From: Brachionus plicatilis
Taxonomy: Eukaryota > Rotifera > Eurotatoria > Ploima > Brachionidae
Direction: 5' to 3'
Assembly (NCBI GenBank): GCA_010279815.1
Contig: QEOQ01000194.1
Location: forward strand, 17,554-33,486
DNA: 15,933 bases
The notes beneath the pieces are model-generated. The model saw only the letters and a program-made list of their open reading frames with translations. It was not told the origin of the DNA and did no database searches. Positions 1 to 6,775 of the stretch are shown in pieces. The translations under genes were made by a program, and so were the position numbers. Numbering within the stretch: position 1 is the stretch's first letter; every line of letters starts with the position of its first letter.

Positions 1-21
1 GACTTTAAAAAGTTGTTTTGA

Positions 22-267
22 AAAACCATCAAACTCGGCGAAGACACTCAATCGGGAGAAACTTCGGAGTCTGAGAGTGAAATGGTTGAAGGTTGGACCA
101 TTTGCACACAGTTCACCAAAACACATGAAACGGTCACGACACCAGTTGCTACCACATCATTGGAAGCAACAACAAAACAAATTAATGTTCCTGGTTGCTC
201 AAATCAAAATGATTTGTTAGATGAAGTACCAGAGGAAGAGGAAGAAGATTTTATGCCACCAAAGTAA
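22..267 (+). CDS. unidentified acidic protein, possible 3'-terminal exon (partial)
   Basis: An open frame runs from just after an in-frame TGA at 19-21 to a TAA at 265-267. It is less AT-rich than its surroundings, which suggests real coding sequence. The peptide is Ser/Glu-rich at its start, Thr-rich in the middle (KTHETVTTPVATT) and ends in an acidic tail, EVPEEEEEDFMPPK. I do not recognise a domain. An ATG at 82 is the only internal start, but the frame is equally open upstream of it, so this is more likely the last exon of a gene that begins left of the window, or a remnant interrupted by the TGA. Which of these is true cannot be decided from the window. Confidence 0.3.
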   Translation, partial: KTIKLGEDTQSGETSESESEMVEGWTICTQFTKTHETVTTPVATTSLEATTKQINVPGCSNQNDLLDEVPEEEEEDFMPPK

Positions 268-522
268 ATCCTCAAACATTTAATGTCAGAATTCAAACGT
301 AATACTAAGTTTGATATCAGAGACGTTGAATATTTTGTAAGGTTTTATTTAACAATTATTTTATGATGTGAAATTTCATAATTATATTACTAATTAAGAT
401 CAATGGCATTATTGGGCACAAATTTTAAAATGGGAAATTATAACTTCTGTTGATATGGGATAAAGTCGGGAAAAAGGAAAAGGAAATACCAAGAGTAAAA
501 TTTTTATTTTAATCTTGTGTAG
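268..522. other. AT-rich non-coding stretch
   Basis: I see no coding signal. The last 20 bases before 523 form a T-rich tract ending in TGTGTAG, which would serve as a 3' splice site for the next exon. Confidence 0.4.
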
Positions 523-763
523 TTCATGGGAAGCCTTCTCAGACGTGTATAAGAATTATTCAAAAAAAAATCAAGTAAAATTTGAAAAGAAATTTAAGCG
601 CTACAGTCCCAAAAAAGCCACAGATGGGACAAACCATTTCAACTACGCAACCGATTTGACAAAAATTCAATTGGGTTTAGCTGACGAAACCTTTAGAATA
701 ATAGGAAAAGGTCCGATTCCAAAAAAGATAACAAAAATGAAACATTGTAAAAGATATTATTAA
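523..763 (+). CDS. candidate terminal exon, possibly WWE-like domain
   Basis: After a pyrimidine-rich tract ending in AG (521-522), a frame is open for 79 codons to a TAA at 761-763. It begins SWEAFSDVYKNYSKKNQ and has a more balanced composition than its flanks. WWE domains (poly-ADP-ribose or ubiquitin-linked proteins) typically carry an early W-E, a run of basic/acidic helix, then Y-x-x-D-hhxxhxQhxxxTxxxRxIxR. Here the second half reads FNYATDLTKIQLGLADETFR, which fits that spacing loosely. The C-terminus is Lys-rich. No ATG suits a start, so if real it is an internal or last exon whose partners I cannot find. It may belong with the 22-267 stretch. The domain guess is weak. Confidence 0.3.
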
Positions 764-1089
764 CTTATTAGCATATTAATATAAATTTTGCTTTTGCATA
801 TTTACATATAAAAAAATTTTGAGTAAAATGTAATTACAGAAAAGAAATTTTTTTTAGACTTTAAATTTCTAATTTGTAAATTATCTTTAATTTTAACCAA
901 AAATGTCCATACATAAATCTCAAATAATCAATGATCCACAAACAATAAATTTATCCTATGAAATGGGTGGTCTTTTCGAATAAGATACAGGAAATATTGT
1001 CAATATTCAAAACAGAAGTCTAGTAACACTGTTCCTAGAATCAATTCCAATATTTTCTATATCTGATGAATGCAAAACTAATTTCATGA
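764..1089. other. AT-rich non-coding stretch
   Basis: I found no convincing gene, RNA or repeat here. Homopolymer A/T runs dominate. Confidence 0.4.
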
Positions 1090-1296
1090 ATGCAAAACAA
1101 AATTGAAAATTTTAATAGATTTGAAGGCGAAAAAAATTTTTGCCAGGAATCTGAAGGTGACACCAATAAGGATTTAATAGAAGAAATCAATAAGTTGTTC
1201 ACCAAATATTTAGAAAAAGAAAAGATTTCAAATAATCTCAAAAGGGACTTTGATAATAAAAAGTATTTATCAATTAAATGTATCATAGGTAAATAA
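1090..1296 (+). CDS. coiled-coil-like ORF, 68 aa (part of a degenerate gene)
   Basis: ATG at 1090 opens a 68-codon frame. It is rich in Lys, Glu, Asn and Ile, with heptad-like spacing in LIEEINKLFTKYLEKEKI. I do not recognise the family. It lies just before further short coiled-coil-like pieces (1324-1459, 1542-1618, 1669-1797) and may be the first exon or the 5' part of the same gene. No convincing 3' exon boundary can be picked: a GTAAAT follows the last codons, but the nearest AG would make an intron of only about 20 nt. Such AT-rich lysine/glutamate frames can arise by chance, so the call is cautious. Confidence 0.3.
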   Translation: MQNKIENFNRFEGEKNFCQESEGDTNKDLIEEINKLFTKYLEKEKISNNLKRDFDNKKYLSIKCIIGK

Positions 1297-1323
1297 TTTT
1301 TCTTTAAGTAATGAAAAAAAAAA

Positions 1324-1461
1324 TGACTCAACATCAGAAAAATTTATTTGACGAAAAAACTGAAGCTTTTTCGAAGATAAAAATGTATCAAAAGCGTTTG
1401 GAAGAAGCTAATGCTGATCTTGAAAAATTTAAAGAAAAAGGAACATTAAAAACTGACAAGT
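1324..1461 (+). CDS. short coiled-coil exon or ORF, 45 aa
   Basis: ATG at 1324 leads through 45 codons to a TAA at 1459-1461. The peptide has heptad character (KIKMYQKRLEEANADLEKF) and ends GTLKTDK. The final AAG|TAA overlaps a plausible 5' splice site AA|GTAAATTTT at 1460. This matters because the same ACTGACAA|GTAAATTTTAAAAT junction recurs at 1791-1811 as a better-formed intron start. The matching 3' splice site in this copy has lost its AG (TTTTAA instead of TTTTAG), so the exon either ends at the TAA or is broken. No homologue recognised. Confidence 0.3.
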
Positions 1462-1521
1462 AAATTTTAAAATAAATTTTTATATTCTTATATTAGTAAT
1501 AATCTTATTTTAAAAATTCTG
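1450..1521 (+). repeat. exon/intron-junction duplication, copy 1
   Basis: This stretch is repeated in direct orientation at 1789-1860. By eye the two differ at about six positions in about 72. The unit spans the end of a coil exon (ACTGACAA) plus a complete short intron. Copy 1 ends TTATTTTAAAAATT where copy 2 ends TTATTTTAGAAATT, so the acceptor AG is present only in copy 2. Confidence 0.7.
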
Positions 1522-1541
1522 AATTGGCTATATAAAACGAG

Positions 1542-1797
1542 GAAATATCTCAACTCAAGGAAAAAATCAATTCTCTAAACACGGATATCGAAAATTCTGA
1601 TATGTTGAGAAAAGAAAAGTAACTTTCTACAATACAAAATAATTTTATTTTAAAAATTTTGTTTAAAGGGAAATTGTATTCAATGAATTGATAAATGACT
1701 TTGATGTGTTGGAGACTGAATATCATAGCATAGAAAGTACTTAAAAAGACATTAAGAGATTATTTTCAAATAGCAAAATTCAAAATGAAACTGACAA
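1542..1797 (+). pseudogene. two coiled-coil exons joined by a 50-nt intron, with an in-frame stop
   Basis: Exon 1542-1618 encodes EISQLKEKINSLNTDIENSD and continues MLRKEK. A GT-AG intron at 1619-1668 (50 nt) joins it, splitting one Lys codon, to 1669-1797, which begins EIVFNELINDFDVLETEYHS. The two pieces read through in one frame with strong coiled-coil character. A TAA at 1742-1744 then interrupts, followed by another 17 coil-like codons up to a donor at 1798 (intron 1798-1851, ending TTTTAG). The gene could simply terminate at the TAA, but the open coil-like frame beyond it and the intact downstream intron suggest a nonsense mutation in a decaying gene. Family unknown. Confidence 0.35.
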
Positions 1798-1860
1798 GTA
1801 AATTTTAAAATAAATTTTCATATCCTTATGTTAGTTATAATCTTATTTTAGAAATTTTGA
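1789..1860 (+). repeat. exon/intron-junction duplication, copy 2
   Basis: Direct repeat of 1450-1521. It holds a well-formed 54-nt GT-AG intron (1798-1851) with donor AA|GTAAAT and acceptor TTTTAG. Confidence 0.7.
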
Positions 1861-2212
1861 TATAATTGCTACCTGGAAAGGCAAAAAATCATATACTGAT
1901 TGCTGTTCCAGGTAGTAATTGTAGCGGCCTACTAAATAAGAACCCAAAAAAGTGCCATTTAACTAAAAAATTAAAGACTTAACCCGGAATTTATTAAAAA
2001 AAAATTTTAAAGTCAAAGTTTTGACTGGTCTTGAGACCGAAATTATTTTTAAAGCTTTAAAAATTTACCAAAATTAATTTTTAATAATGTTCCAAAATCT
2101 TTTTTATAGAACTTGATGCAACAAAAAAATATAAAAATAATTATTTGAAAAAAAATGTTAAACTCACTAAAACCAACCCTTATTTTCAAACTTCTCCCAA
2201 ATAAATTTTAAA
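1861..2212. other. non-coding stretch
   Basis: A short frame follows the intron at 1798-1851 and stops at about 1910. Beyond that I see only AT-rich sequence, with one AAGTCAAAG-type motif near 2012 resembling the repeats at 5993-6460. Confidence 0.4.
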
Positions 2213-3073
2213 GATCTTTAAATTTTCGGGCAGTTCTTGACAACCTGCGTAGTCGGGATTCATGGTCAAAAAAATGCCAAATTCAGTGTTCATTTCGACC
2301 AAGTCGCCATCAGTAAATATAAATTGTTTTTTGCGCTCTTTTTTGCACTGAAGAACAATGGCAATTTGCTGCGCTGCCACAGACAACTCTGATGCGATTG
2401 AATTCGTCAAAGCATCCCCATGTACCCGACTGGGCCAGACCCTTGTAAATGCGGCCCAGACCGCGGAAGTCCATTTGGTTCGAGCAATTGAACACGACCA
2501 CATATCTTCACAGACATCTGCCCATGACTTTGGCGGTCTCTGTTTTGCCAGTGCCAGCTGGTCCGGCGGGTGCACCGCCCATCGACATGTGAATGGCCTG
2601 ACTCAAATGTAGCATCGGTCAGTTAACAGTGTGATCACCAGTCTTTCTGTGCAGCCAAGAAATTCAATTTGGTAAATAAAGTCCACGTCTGTGATTGATA
2701 CCATTATTTTGTCTGTTTCCTCCACAAAGTAAAATCTTGTTTATTTGAGCCATTAAAAGTCAGCTGGCCACTTGATGTACATGCGACACAAGTCGTCGAA
2801 TTTGTCGCGCTGGTGATCATGAATGGTAATTAAGGTTTCGAATTTGGTACGTTCCACTTTGCTCAAGTTGTTGGTGAATTTACCGCTTAGAAGGCACATT
2901 GTATCTGTTTTTAAATTTTTAAAGTTTTTAAATGTTGAGCAAATGAAAATTCAAATGTCCTCGATTTCTTCCTTGTAGTCCAGCAAGCTTGCTTCCATTA
3001 TATTGCGCAATTTCAGCTCGTCATTTTCGATGTCAATTGGATGTTTGGTATCATCTGATATGCGGTCCCAGTG
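2213..3073 (-). pseudogene. axonemal outer-arm dynein heavy chain fragment: linker end and AAA1 (DNAH5/DNAH8-type)
   Basis: Minus-strand translation matches the dynein heavy chain linker and AAA1. 3073-2954 reads HWDRISDD... to YKEEIEDI and hits TGA at 2953-2951. From 2899 a later linker segment follows ([16 protein letters not shown]), then [19 protein letters not shown], the Walker [40 protein letters not shown], and [15 protein letters not shown] followed by [13 protein letters not shown]. The living protein is an ATP-driven microtubule motor of cilia. This copy is dead: TAA replaces conserved Glu and Gln codons (2755-2753 and 2743-2741), there is a small deletion and frameshift near 2605, TGA replaces a Gly codon at 2510-2508, a second frameshift lies near 2395, and a large linker deletion lies between 2950 and 2899. 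The invariant NPGYAGR motif is degraded to NPDYAGC. Homology stops after PENLKI at about 2213. Confidence 0.92.
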
Positions 3074-4244
3074 CCTTTTTTTCATAAAATATTTATTACA
3101 TGATTTTTTTTAAATTTAAAATAAACAATTTGGTGTAATAGTTCGAATTAAAAAACTTGAATTCTTTTAGTTCAGTTCAAGTCTCAGTTGTATCAAATTT
3201 TTTTCTTAAAAATTAATAGCACAAAATACCAATCGAATTAAGATCAGGAAAATTAATTACAGGAGTAACCTTTTTTGATTTATTAATTTTGTTAGTCATG
3301 TTGCTTGCAAATGAATGTAAAATTTGCTTATAAAACAACTTTAAATTTATTGAATTAAAAAAAAAATTCTTTTTAAAAATAATAATGATAAATGAACAAG
3401 CAATTTATTATTTTTGAAGCTAAAATATATTTTTTTATTTTCCAAAAATATATGCCATTTATGTTTCATTACAGTTTTTAAAAAAAAATGAATTAGTTCT
3501 GAAAAATGTTACAATTTGTAGCAAAATTTAATCAGTTGAAAAAAAATTTCAAAATAAAAAATTAAACAATTTTTGCTTTTACTTTTAATTTTTACTAAAT
3601 TTTTTGATTGATATTTTTTTTACCTTACTCCTCTTACATTTCCTAAATTGATGTGCCATGTTTCAGCTAGAAAAGCTAGAAAAGTATCCAAAAATTATCT
3701 TTTTATGACTTTTCTCCTTTTGTACCGAATGCAATTCCTGGGTTGATTCTACACTGTAGAAAATTATTAAACAAAAATTAATTAAAATTGTTTTTGAGTT
3801 TTAAATTTTTTCATTATACAAATAATTAAAACTAATGCGGTTAATTAATTTTATTGACAACTAATAGTTAATAAAAGTAAGTTCTTTTTAATTAAAAAAA
3901 TATCCTATTAATAATTGTTACTTAATCTTTTAAAATGACAATTTTTACTTTTGCATTTAATTTACATTTTTTCTAATGACTTTTAATCAAAATAAATGAT
4001 GCTTTAATATGCGGCCTTAATTAATTTTCCAAAATTTTTTTCGATAAATAAGCAAAAAGAGAAAAAAATAAATAATAAACTAATAAGAGTCTTTTAAAAA
4101 ATTAGTTGGTATACAAAAAAAAATGGTGACTTGAGAAATAATAATTATCTTAAATTAATTAAACTTATTCTTAAAATCATACTAGCTTAACTTTAAAATG
4201 ATGATGATTAATAAAATTAAACTAATATTAAAAATAAAATCTTT
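3074..4244. other. AT-rich spacer between dynein blocks
   Basis: I see no coding frame, RNA or clear repeat in this 1.2-kb stretch. It separates two dynein blocks that would not be adjacent in an intact gene. It is dominated by A/T homopolymers and AATTAATTAA-type sequence. Confidence 0.5.
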
Positions 4245-4300
4245 GTTTGTTCTTGATCCAAGCTTTTCCTTGGCCATGTGGGTCAACCAAAAGTGCATAT

Positions 4301-4440
4301 GGCAATTTTTTTTTCTATTTAACATTTTGAAATTTTGAAATTTCGTTGTTAAATTTAAACTCAATACTTAAGCATGGTAAAATTTGAAATTTAATTACGC
4401 AATTATTTCTAAAAATGTAAAATAGAAAAAAAAACTTGCC
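4301..4440. mobile_element. 140-bp inverted-repeat element inserted in a dynein exon
   Basis: The ends are inverted: left GGCAATTTTTTTTTCTATTT and, read from the right end, GGCAAGTTTTTTTTTCTATT. The match continues for roughly 30 bp (ACATTTT on both sides). ATAT flanks each side (4297-4300 and 4441-4444). Removing the element plus one ATAT joins dynein codons exactly in frame to read SSRYALLVDPHGQGKAWIK, the conserved AAA5 sequence. This is a small non-autonomous DNA transposon (MITE), or an intron created by one. The 5' edge offers a GCAAGT donor-like site, but I see no AG at the 3' edge. Confidence 0.75.
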
Positions 4441-4645
4441 ATATCTAGATGATTTAGTGACAATTATTGCATTCTTAATTGAAAGATCGTCATTTGGTAG
4501 TCCTTGTAAGTGCCATTCACCAATGGTTGTCGAGTCTGTGAGATAATCGACAACATTTATGGATGAAGAGTAAGGTATGCTGAAATATCCAAAGATTTAG
4601 CTTGTTTTAAAATCTTTTATTAAATAACACCCCCCTCTCAATAAA

Positions 4646-4843
4646 GAAAAAGAACTAGTATTTATATTAAGTTTAAGTTGGCTCAGCCAAGAAGCCTCAA
4701 ATCTTATCCAGGGTTATCTAGGGTTATCCTAGAAAGTTCTAGAATGTTCCAAATCTATCTAATTATATTCTATCAAATCTCCTCTTCAAATCTCCAAATC
4801 TATCTAATCTAATTAGCAAAAAAAGAACTTAACATTTATACCA
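4646..4843. repeat. segment bounded by about 25-bp direct repeats
   Basis: AAAAAGAACTAGTATTTATATTAAG-like and AAAAAGAACTTAACATTTATACCAAG-like sequences flank this stretch in direct orientation, with a few differences. Inside are three GGTTATC-like units, the heat-shock element and CAAATCTATCTAAT repeats. It looks like an inserted repeat, possibly a solo terminal repeat, but no family is recognised. Confidence 0.35.
4731..4750. promoter_or_regulatory. perfect four-unit heat-shock element
   Basis: AGAAAGTTCTAGAATGTTCC contains GAA-nn-TTC-nn-GAA-nn-TTC with exact 5-bp phasing, the consensus for trimeric heat-shock factor (HSF). It lies in the putative dynein intron, just after GGGTTATC repeats, in a roughly 200-bp segment bounded by similar direct repeats (AAAAAGAACTAGTATTTATA at about 4646 and a related copy at about 4818). 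The segment may therefore be a mobile element carrying its own HSE. Function is inferred from the motif alone. Confidence 0.6.
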
Positions 4844-5992
4844 AGGATACTACAGTATGCGTCGATCTTTTAGCAATTTTTGCCAATCTTTGCTCATCAA
4901 ATTTTTAAAATCTTGATTAAATAGTCCTTTATAAGACAAAAATCCAGTACATAGCAAAATGTCTCCCACAAGTCTTCCAATTTGAGCCTTAAACTCCTTG
5001 TTTTGCTCAGTCCATCTTTCTATTTCATTAGCTAGCTCATTGATCAGTGCAGATGCGGCAACCATTTTTTTTCTACAATTTTCAGCATCGTCCGTCAAAC
5101 GCTGCATTATTCTCTCCCATAGCTTCGGACAATTCGCTTTCTTTTTCGTCCAACTGGGCCTGAGCCATGGCCAAATCATTGTTGGCCGCTTGCAAGCGAC
5201 TTTCTTGTACAACCAAATTATCTTTTAATGGAAGAACCTCTTTGTTGATGGCAAAAAAATTTGTCATCGCAATTGTCCACGGCAAACCGGACACATTTCC
5301 ATTAACTTTTTTACAAGATTCAAAGTCACAATCCGAGGCTCTTATGTAAGGCTTCATTAGCTCAACAGTTTCCTCATTAATCATGTCCTTTTTGCCATTT
5401 TTCCATTTTCCTTTCATGTATTTTTAGCTGCCTGCCATCAGCTTGAGTGATTCGCCCCATGACGGCTTGAGACAGGCCTGTTCTGGGTCCGGGCCGACTG
5501 AAGACGGCTCTATTTTTTCCTGGAACAACAACAGGACACAGTCCATTATTCTCATGATTAGATGTGGAGGCTTGCCTAGCTTACGTACAGTAGCAAAAAT
5601 TGGACAAAAAGTGGTCCGCAACTGATATCAAGGCGTCTCTTGGCAACCGTTGAAAACCAGTCTATTGTACAGCCTGATATTAAACCTGGAAATTTCAGTT
5701 CTTTTTCTAAATTTTTCTTAACAAAATTCTTTACCAATTTTTTAAAATAAAAAATTAAAATTTTTATCCTCATATTTTTTTCCAATTTACTGGAGAAAAG
5801 CAAAGATGAACATGTAAATTTTGTCGAGTTCTAGACAAAAAGTACTCGTAGAGATGCTCTTTTGTTGGCGATCTTTTGGATATTCTTTTTTCATTACAGG
5901 AACCAGTTCATTGCATATCTCATCGATTTCATCTTTGGCAAACAGACCAGAAACAATACCACTTGATATACTCCAAAAATGATTCTTCCAGA

Positions 5993-6034
5993 GTTGTTTT
6001 TAAGTCACAAGTCTTAAGTCAAGTCAAGTCAATG
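5993..6034 (+). repeat. AAGTCA-rich repeat, copy 1
   Basis: TTGTTTTTAAGTCACAAGTC is followed by tandem AAGTC units. It starts exactly where dynein homology ends, and is closely matched by 6356-6394 in direct orientation. Confidence 0.55.
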
Positions 6035-6355
6035 ACTAAAAAAATTTCTTTTAGAAAAAGGCCAAGTCAAGCCGGTCAGCTTGACGGTCAAAATGTTGGA
6101 CAGTTTAAAAATCGGTAGTCAAAGATACGGTCAACATTGTGGCGGGCGGTCGTTCAGCCTGGCGGCCAGAATTTTGGACTGCCACTCTGAAAAAAAAGAG
6201 GTGAAAAGATCATAAAAAAATAAAAATTTAAGACAATTAAATATGTTTATTAATTTTAACAACCAACTTCCAACCACTACCAACAACTATCAACGGTCAA
6301 CGGCCAACAACAATGCATATCTTTTTCTACTTCTTTACTACTATTATAACCAGAC
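6035..6355 (+). repeat. GTC/GGC-rich repetitive stretch without a gene
   Basis: Contains repeated GGTCA and AGTCAA motifs and a relatively GC-rich part (about 6138-6185: GGCGGTCGTTCAGCCTGGCG, then CCAGAATTTTGGACTGCC). The latter partly matches 11795-11852 in an intron of the carboxypeptidase gene. The tail is CAAC-rich. An open 80-codon frame runs through 5876-6118, but it is antisense to dynein and then repeat-derived, so not called. Confidence 0.4.
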
Positions 6356-6460
6356 TTGTTTTTAAGTCACAGTTTTAAGTCTAAGTCAAAAAAATTTAAG
6401 TCAAAGTTATGACTTGACTTAAATTTTTTTTTTTTTTTTAAGTCAAAGTCATGACTTAAA
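6356..6460 (+). repeat. AAGTCA-rich repeat, copy 2, partly palindromic
   Basis: Starts TTGTTTTTAAGTCACAGTTT, like 5993. It then carries AAGTCAAAGTTATGACTT, TTGACTTAAA, a T-tract and AAGTCATGACTT-type inverted units, so it can fold on itself. It ends where the 313-bp MITE starts. Confidence 0.5.
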
Positions 6461-6462
6461 AT

Positions 6463-6775
6463 GGCAAAATGTTATTTATTGTACATTTTTATATTTTTAC
6501 ATTTTTACATTTTTGAGAGAAAAAAAAATTTCAAAATCAAAAAATCTAAAAAATTTTCATTCAAGAGAAGTATTAATAAATTAGCAATTAATTAAAAGGG
6601 ATTTTCAAAAAATTATACTTGGTTTTTTCATTTAAATTTTTCTTAAACTCCTTTTTAAGAAATTGCGAATTTATTATTACTTTTCTTGAATGAAAATTTT
6701 TTTAGATTTTTTGATTTTGAGATTTTTTTTTCTTCTCTCAAAAATGTAAAAATGTACAATAAATAACATTTTGCC
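6463..6775. mobile_element. palindromic MITE, copy 1 (313 bp)
   Basis: The left end GGCAAAATGTTATTTATTGT is the exact inverse of the right end ACAATAAATAACATTTTGCC. The inverted repeats extend inwards for over 100 bp with small differences, around a short asymmetric centre. No coding capacity. A near-identical copy lies at 9367-9677 in the same orientation. I find no target-site duplication for this copy: the left flank is TTAAAAT and the right flank CAAGCGAC. Confidence 0.85.

Larger units (their letters stand above)
4245..5992 (-). pseudogene. axonemal outer-arm dynein heavy chain fragment: AAA4, stalk tip, CC2, AAA5 (DNAH5/DNAH8-type)
   Basis: Reading 5992 downwards: the C-terminal part of AAA4 (SGLFAKDEIDEICNELVPVM, then LYEYFLSRTRQNLHVHLCFS and KFPGLISGCTIDWF), the microtubule-binding stalk tip ([48 protein letters not shown]), coiled coil 2 ([23 protein letters not shown]) and early AAA5 ([50 protein letters not shown]). 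INEETVEL and GQGKAWIK point to the DNAH5/DNAH8 class. Frame breaks are visible near 5970, 5876, 5657 and 5115, and a TAA lies at 5426-5424. Coiled coil 1 is missing: AAA4 (VADHFLS) runs straight into the stalk tip (IFATVRKL) near 5600. The AAA5 exon continues across a plausible intron (about 4852-4583, GT-AG) and is split by a 140-bp element at 4301-4440. An intact motor cannot be made from this copy. Confidence 0.93.

Noticed and set aside
1041..1334. 97-codon minus-strand Phe/Leu-rich ORF resembling a membrane protein
   Set aside because: It is the antisense of the Lys/Glu/Asn-rich coil frame at 1090-1296, which produces artificial hydrophobic runs.
2358..2612. 84-codon plus-strand ORF
   Set aside because: It is antisense to the clear dynein AAA1 sequence on the minus strand, and its composition follows from the dynein codons.
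4680..4735. Telomere-like GGGTTATC repeats
   Set aside because: Only three imperfect units, inside a repeat-bounded segment; too short and irregular for telomeric sequence.
4998..5349. Two plus-strand ORFs of 60-76 codons
   Set aside because: Both are antisense shadows of the dynein stalk/CC2 coding sequence.
5876..6118. 80-codon plus-strand ORF
   Set aside because: Its first half is antisense to dynein AAA4 and its second half is AAGTCA repeat; no protein motif.
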